Assembly: GCA_902520335.1 (NCBI GenBank)
Contig: CABYNS010000002.1
Location: 124,001 to 188,000 of the forward strand
Source: an uncultured Pelagibacteraceae bacterium
GTDB lineage: Bacteria; Pseudomonadota; Alphaproteobacteria; Pelagibacterales; Pelagibacteraceae
Direction: 5' to 3'
Length of the DNA stretch: 64,000 bases
The notes under the pieces are model-generated. The model saw nothing but the letters and a program-made list of their open reading frames with translations, was not told the DNA's origin and made no database searches. A program made the position numbers and the translations under genes. Of the stretch, positions 28,432-42,759 are shown one piece after another; the first letter of the stretch is position 1; each line of letters starts with the position of its first letter.

Positions 28432-29477
28432 TTAAAACCCAACTTATATTTATTGCCTTTGTTTTTGATAAACATTACCTTAAATAAATTTCCCATTTCT
28501 TTCTCATCTATGAGTTTTTTTAATCTAAAATAAATATCTACTTTTTTTGAAAAGCTTTGATTTTGCGATATTATCTCAGCTCTATTTTTTATTCCTAATT
28601 TTACTAAAAAGCTTCCTTGAGTTGTTATTAAGTCTTTTAAACCACCTAATTGATTGATAATTTTCTTAAATAAGAAAAAATTGATATTATGAGTGATATC
28701 CGAAGTACCGACATTTTTTAAAACACTGTTATGTTTATGATTTGAAATCGATTTAAGAGTATTTTTCATCCTCTTTTCCATATACCCGTAATCTATCATT
28801 AGAAGACCGCCATTATTTTTTTTAATTATTCCAGCAACTTTTTTTAAATAATTTGTTCCAACTAAGGAGTATTCAATAAATTTTTGGTCTTTTGAAATAT
28901 TATAATCAATTTCTTTTTCAAATTTTTTCATATTAAACTTTCTTTCACAAAAAAAAGGCTTTTTTTGATTTTTAAAATTTACATATCTTTCAAACCAAAG
29001 ATCTTTTTTTTTAATAAATTGTTTTATTGCTACTGCATCAAAAAACTCATTAGCAATAAAAATAGTTGGAAATTTTTTTATTTGTTTCAGATCAGAAATC
29101 CAAATAACTTTTTCTTTGTCTAATTTGTTTTTTTGAATTTTCTTTAATTTTAGACTTTTTTCATGAATTAAAATATTACATGAACTTAAAAACGCTGGAA
29201 ATTTTTTAAAAGTTTCTAAAAATATTTTCATCATTTCACCGTTTCCTGCACCAAGTTCCACTAAATTAATTTTTTTTGGGGTTCCTAAATTTTTCCAAAA
29301 ACCTAAAATCCATACAGCTATCATTTCAGAAAACATTCTAGAAATATTTGGTGCAGTTATGAAATCACCCTTTGGCCCGAAAGGGTTTTTCTGCATGTAA
29401 TATCCTTTTTTTTTATCATATAGAGCAAAATCGATAAATTTATCTAAAGAGATTTCAAAATTATTTTTGGTAGTCAT
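28428..29477 (-). CDS. SAM-dependent methyltransferase, MidA/NDUFAF7 family
   Basis: ALYDKKKGYYMQKNPFGPKGDFITAPNISRMFSEMIAVW, VELGAGNGEMM, IANEFFDAVAIKQF, LMIDYGY. Confidence 0.88.
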   Translation of the reverse strand: MTTKNNFEISLDKFIDFALYDKKKGYYMQKNPFGPKGDFITAPNISRMFSEMIAVWILGFWKNLGTPKKINLVELGAGNGEMMKIFLETFKKFPAFLSSCNILIHEKSLKLKKIQKNKLDKEKVIWISDLKQIKKFPTIFIANEFFDAVAIKQFIKKKDLWFERYVNFKNQKKPFFCERKFNMKKFEKEIDYNISKDQKFIEYSLVGTNYLKKVAGIIKKNNGGLLMIDYGYMEKRMKNTLKSISNHKHNSVLKNVGTSDITHNINFFLFKKIINQLGGLKDLITTQGSFLVKLGIKNRAEIISQNQSFSKKVDIYFRLKKLIDEKEMGNLFKVMFIKNKGNKYKLGFN

Positions 29478-30237
29478 ATTTTTTTAAAGTTAAATAAGAA
29501 CCAAATAAAAAAAAAACTAAACATAAAATTTGCCCCATACTCAAGTTAAATAGAACGTAACCTAATTGTTCATCTGGCAATCTTAAAAATTCTATAAAAA
29601 ATCTAAAAACAGAGTAAAATATTAAAAATATTCCAGATAAGAAACCAGGATTTTTAGCTGTTGACGCTTTTCGAAAATATATCAATATAAAAAATAATAA
29701 CAGTCCCTCAAAAAAAGCCTCATAAAGTTGAGATGGATGACGATATATTTCATCAATTTTTTCAAATTTAATTCCCCATGGTAAAGTTGTTTCTTTGCCA
29801 TAAAGCTCTGAATTTATAAAATTTGCAATACGTCCAAAAAAAATTCCTATTGGAGCGACTAACGAAACAATATCAAGATAAATATAAGAATTATGATTAT
29901 GTTTTTTTGCAAACCATACGCTCATCACAATTACACCTAATAGTCCACCATGGAATGACATTCCTCCATTCCAAATTTTAAATATTTCAAAAATGTTTTC
30001 TAAATAGTAATCTAAATTATAAAATATTACGTAACCTAATCTTCCACCAATTATAATACCTAAGATTATATAAGTAATGTAGTCGTCAAATTTCTCTTTT
30101 AAATTATCATCTTTTATAAAAATTCTTTTTGCCAAAACCCATCCAGCGAGAATTCCAAATATATATGATAAAGAATACCATCTAAATTCTAATGAAAATA
30201 AACTAAATGCAACTGGGTCAAAATTATTAATGAACAT
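29461..30237 (-). CDS. lgt: Prolipoprotein diacylglyceryl transferase
   Basis: FSLEFRWYSLSYIFGI, IIGGRLGYVIFYNL, WNGGMSFHGGLLGVI, GRIANFINSELYGKET, RHPSQLYEA, RFFIEFLRLPD. Confidence 0.97.
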   Translation of the reverse strand: MFINNFDPVAFSLFSLEFRWYSLSYIFGILAGWVLAKRIFIKDDNLKEKFDDYITYIILGIIIGGRLGYVIFYNLDYYLENIFEIFKIWNGGMSFHGGLLGVIVMSVWFAKKHNHNSYIYLDIVSLVAPIGIFFGRIANFINSELYGKETTLPWGIKFEKIDEIYRHPSQLYEAFFEGLLLFFILIYFRKASTAKNPGFLSGIFLIFYSVFRFFIEFLRLPDEQLGYVLFNLSMGQILCLVFFLFGSYLTLKKYDYQK

Positions 30238-30287
30238 TTTTAATTATAATAATAGATTAAAGATATAATAACTTATTTAATAAATAT

Positions 30288-30536
30288 ATGAAAAATTCAA
30301 AATTTGTTTTTGATAAATTTACTAAACTTCTAGAACAAGGTTTAGTTTCATCTAGAGACTTAAAAAATGAGATAGTAAACATTTTAAAATCAAAAAGAGA
30401 TGAAATCGTATTCAAAATGAAATTAACGAGTAAGGATGAATTTGATATCCTTGCTAAAAGAGTCGAAAATTTAGAGAAAGAACTTGAAAAAAAAAAGGTT
30501 TTAAAAAAAAAGATTAAACGGGTAAAAAAATCTTAA
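30288..30536 (+). CDS. UbiK/BMFP-domain accessory protein
   Basis: 82 aa; DEIVFKMKLTSKDEFDILAKRVENLEKELEKKK, BMFP coiled-coil type. Confidence 0.7.
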   Translation: MKNSKFVFDKFTKLLEQGLVSSRDLKNEIVNILKSKRDEIVFKMKLTSKDEFDILAKRVENLEKELEKKKVLKKKIKRVKKS

Positions 30537-31833
30537 CCTCAAGTCCATTCAAATTGGATTTGTTCAACTTTATATAACCACCGTGAGAACGCACAATGTC
30601 AGATGCTATTGACAGACCAAGTCCTACACTGGATTTGGAGTCAGCTCTTCCTTTGTCTATTTTGTAGAAAGGTTTAAATACATTATCATATTCACTTTCT
30701 GGTATTCCCGGACCATCGTCCTCAATTTTTATTATTAAGTTCGATTTTTTTTTTTGAAGATCAACATTTATTTTATTCCCATATTTGATAGAATTTTCTA
30801 ACAGATTATTAAGACATCTTTTAATTAGATTTTTTCTACCATTTAAATAAATCCTTTGTGATATTTCTTTTGTTATGTTTTCATTATTATATTTACTAAT
30901 AATCTCATCTGTTAAATCGCTGAGATTGAACAACTCATCCTTTTCCATAAATGAGGAACTTGTAAACTGTAAATATTCATTGAGCATTTTTTCCATTTCA
31001 TTTATATCCTCGGTCAACTTCTTAGCTAAGGATTTGTCTTTTATAAACTCAGTTTGTAATTTCATTCTCGTTAATGGTGTCCTCAAATCATGACTAATCC
31101 CAGACAGCATTTCAGATCTTTGATTTAGATGTCTCATTATTCTTTTTCTCATTCTATCAAATTCATAACCCGCCTGGCGTATCTCAGCTGCACCAGAAGG
31201 CTTAAATTCATCTACATTTTCCCCTCTTCCAAATTTTTCAGCAGCTTTGGCTAAAGCTGTGATTGGTCTTGTTTGATTTTTTAAAAATATTAGAGAAATA
31301 ATTACGACTACGAATGCAGGAACAGTTATCCATAATCCAAACAATCTTGCAGAAGTACTTGTCAGTCTATCCTTAGGGACTATGAACTTAAAAAAACCAT
31401 TTTGATATTTTATTCTTAAATCAACTAACTCTTTATAACTTGTAGAATCAAACCAAAATATTTCTAACCCAAATTTAGATTTTAATTCTCTTCTAAGTGT
31501 TCTGTCTATTGGACTAAACCATCTTTCATTATAAGTGAAATCAAAATTTTCATCCTCAACAAATTCAATATTCAAATCTTGATATAATGAAAAAATATTT
31601 TTTATTTCATCTTTTTCATAATTATCATTACTATAAACCTCAATGAAAGTTTGTATTTCGCTGACCAACGCTCTTGTCATTCCTTTATTAGTTTTTATCC
31701 AAAGGCTATCAAAAAAAACTATAGTAATTATTAATTGAATCAAAATTACAGGGATAGCAACTATTAGCAAAGCTCTATAAAATAATCTTTTTGGTAAAAG
31801 GTTTTTTATAAATTTATTCAATCCATAAAACAT
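30514..31833 (-). CDS. Sensor histidine kinase, EnvZ-like
   Basis: TM segments, HAMP-like, SGISHDLRTPLTRMKLQTEF H-box, NNLLENSIKYG N-box, DDGPGIPESE, GLGLSIASDIVRSHGG. Confidence 0.92.
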   Translation of the reverse strand: MFYGLNKFIKNLLPKRLFYRALLIVAIPVILIQLIITIVFFDSLWIKTNKGMTRALVSEIQTFIEVYSNDNYEKDEIKNIFSLYQDLNIEFVEDENFDFTYNERWFSPIDRTLRRELKSKFGLEIFWFDSTSYKELVDLRIKYQNGFFKFIVPKDRLTSTSARLFGLWITVPAFVVVIISLIFLKNQTRPITALAKAAEKFGRGENVDEFKPSGAAEIRQAGYEFDRMRKRIMRHLNQRSEMLSGISHDLRTPLTRMKLQTEFIKDKSLAKKLTEDINEMEKMLNEYLQFTSSSFMEKDELFNLSDLTDEIISKYNNENITKEISQRIYLNGRKNLIKRCLNNLLENSIKYGNKINVDLQKKKSNLIIKIEDDGPGIPESEYDNVFKPFYKIDKGRADSKSSVGLGLSIASDIVRSHGGYIKLNKSNLNGLEVKIFLPV

Positions 31834-32491
31834 AGCCGGCTCCTCTTATAGTCTGAAGAAATTTTGGATTTTTTGGATCAATTTCGATTTTTTTCCTTAA
31901 TCTAGTTATGATAACATCAATAGATCTTTCTTTATCTAAGTTAATTAATTTACCAATTTCTTCTCTATCAAAAACTTTTCCTGGGTTATTAATCATTTTC
32001 TCTAATATTGTTTTTTCAGTGTTATTTATTTTAAATTCTGAATTATCATGAAAAATTATTTGCTTACTTAAATCTATTTTAACATTTTCAAATTTTATTA
32101 TTTTCTTAGAATTATTTTTTTTTGTTTTGTTAATTATGTTTTTAATTCTAAGATCAAGTTCCTTGGGTTCGAAGGGTTTAGGTAAATAATCATCTGCTCC
32201 CATTTCTAATCCCTCTATTCTTTCGTTCGGCTCACCTTTAGCAGTTAATAATATTATTGGAGTATTAATATATTCTTTATGTTCTTTTAAAAAATCAAGC
32301 CCACTTTTTCCAGGCATCATGATATCTAAGATTATTAAATCAAACTTAATAATCTTTATTTTTTCAGATGCATTTTCTGCGTTATCAGCTGTGGTAACTA
32401 AATATTTTTTTTCATTTAAATATTTCTTAACTAAAGATCTTATCCCCTCATCATCATCAACCACCAGGATATGAGCTAGAAAACTATCCAT
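31814..32491 (-). CDS. OmpR-family response regulator (PetR-like)
   Basis: HILVVDDDEGIRSLVKKYL, DLIILDIMMPGKSGLDFL, LLTAKGE, MGADDYLPKPFEPKEL, winged-helix SIDVIITRLRKKIE. Confidence 0.93.
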   Translation of the reverse strand: MDSFLAHILVVDDDEGIRSLVKKYLNEKKYLVTTADNAENASEKIKIIKFDLIILDIMMPGKSGLDFLKEHKEYINTPIILLTAKGEPNERIEGLEMGADDYLPKPFEPKELDLRIKNIINKTKKNNSKKIIKFENVKIDLSKQIIFHDNSEFKINNTEKTILEKMINNPGKVFDREEIGKLINLDKERSIDVIITRLRKKIEIDPKNPKFLQTIRGAGYVLWIE

Positions 32492-32924
32492 TAATTATTT
32501 TTTTTAAAACCTCGTCAAAATTAAGAACCTCTTGGGAGCTTGAATTAAGTAATGCATTATAAATTCTTTTTTTTTGTATTTCAAAAATCTCTTTAAAAAT
32601 TTTTTTTCCTTTTTCATTTAGGAAGATATGTTTAATTCTTGTGTCAGTCTCATCTTTATTAAAAAAAACCATTTCAAGCTTGATCAAATCCTTTAAAACT
32701 CTATTAAGGCTTTGTTTTGATACTTTAAGTTTTTTCATAAGCTCTGAGATTGATATTCCTTCATACATAGATATCAAATGAATAGTTTTTTGATGAGCTA
32801 AGCCAATATGATATTTATTGAGAATTTTTTTTGAGTCTGAAAAAGTTTCTCTATAACTTATAAATAATTTTTCAATTAAATGTTTTAATTGTTCATCTTT
32901 TAAATATAAAAGCTCTTTCATCAC
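32484..32924 (-). CDS. MarR-family transcriptional regulator (PetP-like)
   Basis: GISISELMKKLKVSKQSLNRVLKDLIKLEMVFFNKDETDTRIKHIFLNEKGKKIF. Confidence 0.87.
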   Translation of the reverse strand: MMKELLYLKDEQLKHLIEKLFISYRETFSDSKKILNKYHIGLAHQKTIHLISMYEGISISELMKKLKVSKQSLNRVLKDLIKLEMVFFNKDETDTRIKHIFLNEKGKKIFKEIFEIQKKRIYNALLNSSSQEVLNFDEVLKKIING

Positions 32925-32936
32925 AGGTAAGTTATA

Positions 32937-32965
32937 TTGACATATTATATATACACAGATATTTT
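32937..32965 (+). promoter_or_regulatory. Candidate sigma70 promoter for ilvE (TTGACA, 17-bp spacer, TATTTT)
   Basis: Read directly in the petP-like/ilvE divergent intergenic region, upstream of ATG at 32991. Confidence 0.4.
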
Positions 32966-32990
32966 TCAGTAATAATTTTATATTTCATAC

Positions 32991-33872
32991 ATGATACCTT
33001 ACGATAAAAGATCTGGTAAAATATGGTACAATGGCGAATTAGTGGATTGGTCAGATGTTAAAGTACATGTTTTAAGTCATGGATTACATTATGCTAGCTG
33101 TGTTTTTGAAGGAGAAAGAGTTTATGATGGCTCAATCTTTAAACTAGAGGAACATACTTCAAGATTTTTTCATTCAGCAAGACGAATGGGTTTTGAAATT
33201 CCTTACACTGAAACTGAAATAAACGCTGCCTCAAATTCTATAATAAAAAATCAAAAAGTTAAAAATGGTTACGTGAGACCAGTAGCCTGGAGAGGAAGTG
33301 AAATGATGGCAATCTCTGCTCAACAAACAAAAATTCATGTTGCAATTGCAACCTGGGAATGGGGTTCGTATTTTGACCCAAAATTAAAAGTTGAGGGAAT
33401 AAAATTGAATATTTCAAATTGGAGGAGGCCAGCTCCTAATACAATTCCATGGGATACGAAGGCTTCAGGTCTATATATGATATGTACACTTTCAAAACAT
33501 GAAGCAGAAAAAAATGGTTATACAGACTCTTTAATGTTAGATCATGAGGGTAATATTGCTGAAGCAACTGGTGCAAATATTTTTTTCAAAGACAAGAATG
33601 GTGAGCTTCATACGCCTCTTCCAGATTCTTTTCTGGATGGAATTACAAGAAGGACAGTAATTGAAATTGCGAAATCAAAAAATATTAAAGTTCATGAAAG
33701 AAAAATTAATCCTAAAGAATTAAAACATTTTGTTGGATGTTTTTTAACAGGGACTGCAGCAGAAGTGACCCCAGTATCGTGTATTGCTGAAAATGAATTT
33801 AAAGTTTGTGATTTAATAATTGGTTTAAACGAAAGTTATCAGCAACTAGTTAGAAAAAAGAAAGCAGCCTAA
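32991..33872 (+). CDS. ilvE: Branched-chain amino acid aminotransferase
   Basis: GLHYASCVFEGERVYDG, RPVAWRG, SGLYMICTLSKHEAEKNGYTDSLMLDHEGNIAEATGANIFF, GITRRTVIEIA. Confidence 0.95.
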   Translation: MIPYDKRSGKIWYNGELVDWSDVKVHVLSHGLHYASCVFEGERVYDGSIFKLEEHTSRFFHSARRMGFEIPYTETEINAASNSIIKNQKVKNGYVRPVAWRGSEMMAISAQQTKIHVAIATWEWGSYFDPKLKVEGIKLNISNWRRPAPNTIPWDTKASGLYMICTLSKHEAEKNGYTDSLMLDHEGNIAEATGANIFFKDKNGELHTPLPDSFLDGITRRTVIEIAKSKNIKVHERKINPKELKHFVGCFLTGTAAEVTPVSCIAENEFKVCDLIIGLNESYQQLVRKKKAA

Positions 33873-34453
33873 TCTTTGCTGTCCTCTGAAATTGCGTGAT
33901 CAATTCCCTTTCGCATATATTCATATCCAGTGAAAAGAGTTAAAGCAGCTGAAAGCCATAAGAGAATTATGCCAATAGTTTGGGCATTATAGTCTTGGAA
34001 GTTAATAACTTTATTTCCAGTTTCACCTGATAACAAAAGAGCTATAGAAACCATTTGTAATACAGTTTTCAATTTTGCTAGATTTGAAACAGGTAATTTA
34101 ATTTTTCCTTTAGCTAAAAATTCTCTTAATCCTGAAATCAATATTTCTCGAGTTAGGATAATGATCGCAGCTATTACTTCATAGTTTCTTATAGTTCCAT
34201 CCATTACCAAAAGTATAAGAGCAGTTGCAACAATAATCTTATCTGCTATTGGATCTAGTAATTCTCCGAGTTTTGATTCTTCTCCAAGAAATCTAGCCAA
34301 CATTCCATCTAAAAAATCTGTGAAAGATGCAACTATAAATAAAATTAAAGCTGTTAAATCTCCATAAAATCCAGGCAAGTAAAAAGCCAATACAAAAAAA
34401 GGAACAATTAAAATTCTTCCTATAGTTAAAATATTTGGTATTTTTTTAAGCAT
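33869..34453 (-). CDS. pgsA: CDP-diacylglycerol-glycerol-3-phosphate 3-phosphatidyltransferase
   Basis: IPNILTIGRILIVPFFVLAFYL, SFTDFLDGMLARFLGEESKLGELLDPIADKI. Confidence 0.95.
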   Translation of the reverse strand: MLKKIPNILTIGRILIVPFFVLAFYLPGFYGDLTALILFIVASFTDFLDGMLARFLGEESKLGELLDPIADKIIVATALILLVMDGTIRNYEVIAAIIILTREILISGLREFLAKGKIKLPVSNLAKLKTVLQMVSIALLLSGETGNKVINFQDYNAQTIGIILLWLSAALTLFTGYEYMRKGIDHAISEDSKD

Positions 34454-34461
34454 ATTTTTTT

Positions 34462-36327
34462 TTATTCATGGAAAAAGTTATATATCTTTTTTGCGACTTT
34501 TGCTTCAACACCCTCAACTGATTTTATCTCATCAAGGCTAGCAGACTCAACAGCTCTCGCTGAGCCAAAATGATTTAACAAAGCTCTTTTTCTGATAGAA
34601 CCGATACCTTCAATCTGATCTAATAATGATTTGCTTATCCCTTTTTTTCTTTTAGCTCTATGAGCGCTAATAGCAAATCTATGAGACTCATCTCTAATTC
34701 TTTGTAGAAAGAAAAGAGTGGGGTCATTTTTTTCGAATTTAAACTCTTTACCATTATGGAAAAAAGTTTCATTTCCACTATTTCTAAACTTTCCTTTAGC
34801 TATTGCGACAATTGGCAAATCATGAAGTCCTAGCTCGTTTAAAGTTTCTCTGGCTACTGAGTACTGGCCTTTTCCGCCATCAACAACTACCAAATCAGGA
34901 AAAGTGAGGTAATTATCTTTTTCTTGTATAGCTCTTTTGAATCTTCTATTTAACACTTCTCGCATCATCCCGTAGTCGTCCTGTTCATTTTGTTCAAGTT
35001 TGATATTAAATTTTCTGTATCTCTTTTTAATAAATCCTTCATCGCCATAAGCAATTAAAGCTCCGACACTATTTGTTCCCTGAATATGACTGTTGTCATA
35101 AACCTCTATAAGATTAATGCTTGTTTCTAGATTAAATTTGCTTGCCACTGAGTCAAATAACTCTTTGTTATTTTGACTCTCATATAGCTTTCTATTTAAA
35201 CTATCTTTCGCATTTTTGATTGCTTGGTGAATAACTTTTAACTTTGAGCCTTTTTTGGCAACTGAAATGTTAATTTGTTTTTCCTCTTTTTGAGAAAGAG
35301 TTTTCTCAATTAAATTTTTTTCCTTTATTTCTTCTGATAGTATTATTGATGAGGGTACACTTTTATTTTCATAAAATTGAGAAACAAATGAGTTTAATAC
35401 ATCACTAAGTTTTTCTTCAGGATCGTGTTTTGGAAAGAAAGCTTGATTTCCCCAATTTTGCTTTGATCGATAAAAAAAAACTTGGATACATGTTTTTCCA
35501 GACTCTTTATACCCAGCAATTACGTCTGCCTCAATTAAATTTGCTTCATTAATTCTTTGAGACGATTGAATTATATTTAAAGATTTTATTCGATCCCTTA
35601 AGATTACTGCTTTTTCAAAATCTAAATTTTCACTTGCTTTTTCCATTAGTTCTGAAAGATTTTTTTGTATCTTTCTTGATTTTCCAGAGACAAATTCGAT
35701 TGCGTCATCAACAGTTTTTTTATACTCATCTTTTTCTATGTAACCCACACAGGGACCTGAGCATCTTTTAATTTGATATAAAATACATGGACGTTGTCTA
35801 TTTTTAAAAACAGTATCATCACAAACTCTTAAGTGAAAAATTTTTTGTATCATCTTTATAGTCCAATTAGCTGAACCAGCTGATGCAAATGGTCCAAAAT
35901 AAAATCCTTCTTTTGTTTTCTTCCCTCTGTGTCTTTTAATTTGTGGCCATTGATCTTTATTTCCAATGAAAATGAATGGAAAAGATTTATCGTCTCTTAA
36001 AAGGATATTAAATTTTGGTTTATATTTTTTGATTAAATTAGCTTCAAGTAATAATGCTTCGCTCTCATTTGAAGTAGTTGTTATCTCAAGCCTTCTTGTT
36101 TGAGATAACATTCTTTCAGTCCTTATAATATGATTTTTCTCCGCAACATAGCTTTTAAGTCTGTTAGGTAAATTTTTTGCTTTTCCAACATAAAGGATAT
36201 CACCTTTTTCGTTAAGCATTCTGTAAACACCAGGCAGTTTAGGAATTAAAGGTAGTTCTTTTTTTATTACTTCTTTTCCAGTTTCAGAACTTATCATAAC
36301 TTCTTTTTTTGGTAATTTGAATACCAA
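34462..36327 (-). CDS. uvrC: Excinuclease ABC subunit C
   Basis: [74 protein letters not shown], helix-hairpin-helix C-term. Confidence 0.98.
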   Translation of the reverse strand: MVFKLPKKEVMISSETGKEVIKKELPLIPKLPGVYRMLNEKGDILYVGKAKNLPNRLKSYVAEKNHIIRTERMLSQTRRLEITTTSNESEALLLEANLIKKYKPKFNILLRDDKSFPFIFIGNKDQWPQIKRHRGKKTKEGFYFGPFASAGSANWTIKMIQKIFHLRVCDDTVFKNRQRPCILYQIKRCSGPCVGYIEKDEYKKTVDDAIEFVSGKSRKIQKNLSELMEKASENLDFEKAVILRDRIKSLNIIQSSQRINEANLIEADVIAGYKESGKTCIQVFFYRSKQNWGNQAFFPKHDPEEKLSDVLNSFVSQFYENKSVPSSIILSEEIKEKNLIEKTLSQKEEKQINISVAKKGSKLKVIHQAIKNAKDSLNRKLYESQNNKELFDSVASKFNLETSINLIEVYDNSHIQGTNSVGALIAYGDEGFIKKRYRKFNIKLEQNEQDDYGMMREVLNRRFKRAIQEKDNYLTFPDLVVVDGGKGQYSVARETLNELGLHDLPIVAIAKGKFRNSGNETFFHNGKEFKFEKNDPTLFFLQRIRDESHRFAISAHRAKRKKGISKSLLDQIEGIGSIRKRALLNHFGSARAVESASLDEIKSVEGVEAKVAKKIYNFFHE

Positions 36328-36709
36328 CTGATGAACATTCTTTTAAAATTTCCATTTTCTCAATTTTAAGCATAATTTTTGCAATTCTTTTATCTTTGAA
36401 TAATTCATCAAAAACAGATTCTGCTAAAGTTTCTAAGAAATTGTAGTGCTTTTTTTTAACCAGTTTTGTAATGAGTTTTACGATTGTACTATAATTTACA
36501 ATAGATTTAATATCCTTATCATTAGAAGGTTTTTTATCTTGATAATCAATTTCAAGACTAAATTTTATTTTTTGAGGTTTTTCTTTTTCAAAATCATAAT
36601 AACCAAGTTTTAAATCTAAAATAAGTTCATTAATAAGTATTTTTTTTTCATAATTAAATAGGTTTTTAGACTTATCAATCTTTACAATTTTAAGATTATT
36701 TTTTTTCAT
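36284..36709 (-). CDS. folB: Dihydroneopterin aldolase family
   Basis: [56 protein letters not shown]. Confidence 0.82.
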   Translation of the reverse strand: MKKNNLKIVKIDKSKNLFNYEKKILINELILDLKLGYYDFEKEKPQKIKFSLEIDYQDKKPSNDKDIKSIVNYSTIVKLITKLVKKKHYNFLETLAESVFDELFKDKRIAKIMLKIEKMEILKECSSVGIQITKKRSYDKF

Positions 36710-37442
36710 TCTTTCCCTTTTATTATGTCTGGTGTTTGCCAGTTTAAACTTTGACCACTATCTATGGCCAAAACCTGACCTGTAATAGAGCTGTTTTTTA
36801 AAAAAAAGTCAACTGCATTACAAATCTCAATTACATCAACCTGTTTTTTAAGTGGAGTTGCTAAATACTGACTTTTAAAATGTTTTTCTGATTGTCTTTT
36901 ATTTTTAATTGTTGGCCCAGGGGCTATACCATTAACTCTTATGTTTGGTGATAAGCTCATCGCACTAGTTTTGGTCAAAGTATATAAACCGGTTTTACTT
37001 AAGGTGTATGAAAAAAAATACGGGGTTAGTTTAAATACTCTTTGGTCAACGATATTTATTATATTGTTATTTTTCCCTCGAATATTTTTTGAAAATTCTT
37101 TTGATAAAAGAGCAGGGGCTTTTAAATTTGTTGAAATGTGTTTTTCCCAGCCTTTTGAGGTAAAATTATCCAATTTATCATTTTCAAACAATGAAGCATT
37201 ATTTACCAAACAGTCAAAAAATTTCATTTTTGACTTTGAGAATTTTATAATTTTATAAATGTCTTTCTCTTTACTTAAATCACCACTTACTAAATAAATT
37301 TTTGTTCCAAATTTTTCTAATTTATTTTTTAAGTTTTCAGCTTTTGACTTTGATTTATTGTAATGAATGGTAATTTCTACGTTAGGACCAGATAATTTCT
37401 CAGCTATTGCAGCACCAACTCTAGTAGCACCACCAGTAATGA

Positions 37443-37461
<19 letters not shown>
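36706..37461 (-). CDS. Short-chain dehydrogenase/reductase (pteridine reductase-like)
   Basis: [63 protein letters not shown]; adjacent to folB. Confidence 0.85.
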
Positions 37462-40844
<3,383 letters not shown>

Positions 40845-41792
40845 TTATTTTTGATTTAAAACCTTTTTTGCTGGAATTGTTTTTTTAATCCAATCATTTG
40901 GAATAGAATTTGGACCTTTTAAAGCTGCAAAGTATGCTCCAGTAAAATTTGCTCTAGAACAATTGCACCCACCAGCTTTTATCGTTTTTAAAATAGCATC
41001 TTTATAATTTTTTGAATTAATGATTGTATATATTGAGCTATTAAAAGTTCCTGGATAGCTACAAGCCATACCCAATTTCTTTATGATATTTGGGTCAAAC
41101 TTTGATTTAAATTTTCTTATTTTTTTAATATCGTTAACAATAACCTTAAAAAAAGAATTTCTTTTGAATTTTTTAATAAATTCTTTGACTGGGTCTTTAG
41201 CTCCCTTTAATGCAAAATCTATTAAACAAAATTTTGCCAGAGCATATTTAAAACTTATTTTTGAAACTGTTACAATTTTGAAAATTTTTTCTAAACTTTT
41301 AAAATCAAAGCCATAGAGAAAATATGGAAGAGTAGCGCAAAAACCATCTGACTCATTTACTTTTATACCACCAGAAATCTTTTTTTTTAATTTAATGTTT
41401 TTTACCGTCTCAATAATATTTTGATGTATCCATGGCCCTTTAATCATACCACGCCAGTCTTTGACTTTTTTATATTTAGATCTAAGTTTTAAATTTTTCC
41501 AATATTTACTTCCAGGGCCAAAGTCTTTAATAATATTTTTTTTGAAACGTTTCTCTATATTTTCGTATCCTTCCAACAGTGTATTAAACATCACTTGGCC
41601 AATTTCATTGTAACCAGAGACTTTTCCAGTTTTTATCTCATAGAAAGGACTTCTATTTTTTTTTAAGAAAGAAAAATCCTTTTTTCCTTTAATATAAATA
41701 CTTAATTTTTTTTGATTATATACCCAATGTAATGGCCTAGCTGCTGCATCTGCAACTGTGGCACCCAAAAAAACATGGAGATTATTTTTCAC
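40845..41792 (-). CDS. ADP-ribosylglycohydrolase-fold protein with altered metal-binding motifs
   Basis: LGATVADAAARPLHWVYNQKKL and ILKTIKAGGCNCSRANFTGAYFAALKGPNSIPNDW resemble DraG-like family ends. Confidence 0.72.
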   Translation of the reverse strand: MKNNLHVFLGATVADAAARPLHWVYNQKKLSIYIKGKKDFSFLKKNRSPFYEIKTGKVSGYNEIGQVMFNTLLEGYENIEKRFKKNIIKDFGPGSKYWKNLKLRSKYKKVKDWRGMIKGPWIHQNIIETVKNIKLKKKISGGIKVNESDGFCATLPYFLYGFDFKSLEKIFKIVTVSKISFKYALAKFCLIDFALKGAKDPVKEFIKKFKRNSFFKVIVNDIKKIRKFKSKFDPNIIKKLGMACSYPGTFNSSIYTIINSKNYKDAILKTIKAGGCNCSRANFTGAYFAALKGPNSIPNDWIKKTIPAKKVLNQK

Positions 41793-41793
41793 T

Positions 41794-42738
41794 TCAATGA
41801 GATAAAAACTTTTCAGCCTCTAGTGCTGCCATACATCCCATACCAGCAGCAGTTACCGCTTGCCTAAATGTTTTATCCTTAACATCTCCGGCTGCATAAA
41901 CACCTGGTACATTAGTTTCCGTTGAGTCTGGTTTTGTAATTAAATAACCCTCATTATCCATGCTAAGTTGATCTTTAAATAATTTAGTTGCAGGGTCATG
42001 ACCAATAGCAATGAAGACGCCATCTAACTTTATTTCATTAATCTTATTTGTTTTTACATTTTTGACTTTTATTCCTTTTACATTCTTTGGATCTTTATCT
42101 CCAATTACATCCTCAACAACTGTATCCCAAATGATTTCAATTTTTTTATTTTCCATGAGTTTTTTTTGAAGCATTTTTTCAGCTCTCAAACTATCTCTTC
42201 TGTGAATTAATTTTACTTTTGAAGCAAATTTTGTAAGAAACATTGCTTCTTCAACAGCCGCATTACCTCCACCCACAACAGCAACCTCTTTATCTTTAAA
42301 GAAAAAACCATCACATGTTGCACACGCTGATACACCAAATCCTCTAAACTCTTGTTCAGATTTAATATTTAACCATCTAGCTTGGGCACCTGTGGAAATT
42401 ATTATGCTATCAGCAGTATATTTTTGACCAGTGTCACCCACAGCCTCAAAAGGTGTTGTTTTTAAATTTACTGAACTTATATGATCTTCAACCATTTCTG
42501 TTCCAACTGTTTTTGCTTGCTCTTTCATTTGATCCATAAGCCATGGACCTTGAATTACATCAGCAAATCCAGGAAAGTTTTCAACATCTGTTGTTGTAGT
42601 TAGTTGGCCTCCTGGCTCTGACCCATAAACTAAAATTGGATTTAACATTGCTCTTGCCGCATAAACTGCAGCAGTATATCCAGCAGGACCAGACCCAATT
42701 ATTAACACTTTTGTGTGTTTAGTTGGATTTTGACTCAT
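41794..42738 (-). CDS. trxB: Thioredoxin-disulfide reductase
   Basis: LIIGSGPAGYTAAVYAARA, ENFPGF, CATCDGFFFKDKEVAVVGGGNAAVEEA, GVYAAGDVKDKTFRQAVTAAGMGCMAALEAE. Confidence 0.97.
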   Translation of the reverse strand: MSQNPTKHTKVLIIGSGPAGYTAAVYAARAMLNPILVYGSEPGGQLTTTTDVENFPGFADVIQGPWLMDQMKEQAKTVGTEMVEDHISSVNLKTTPFEAVGDTGQKYTADSIIISTGAQARWLNIKSEQEFRGFGVSACATCDGFFFKDKEVAVVGGGNAAVEEAMFLTKFASKVKLIHRRDSLRAEKMLQKKLMENKKIEIIWDTVVEDVIGDKDPKNVKGIKVKNVKTNKINEIKLDGVFIAIGHDPATKLFKDQLSMDNEGYLITKPDSTETNVPGVYAAGDVKDKTFRQAVTAAGMGCMAALEAEKFLSH

Positions 42739-42759
42739 ATGAAAGCTATATAGTGATAA

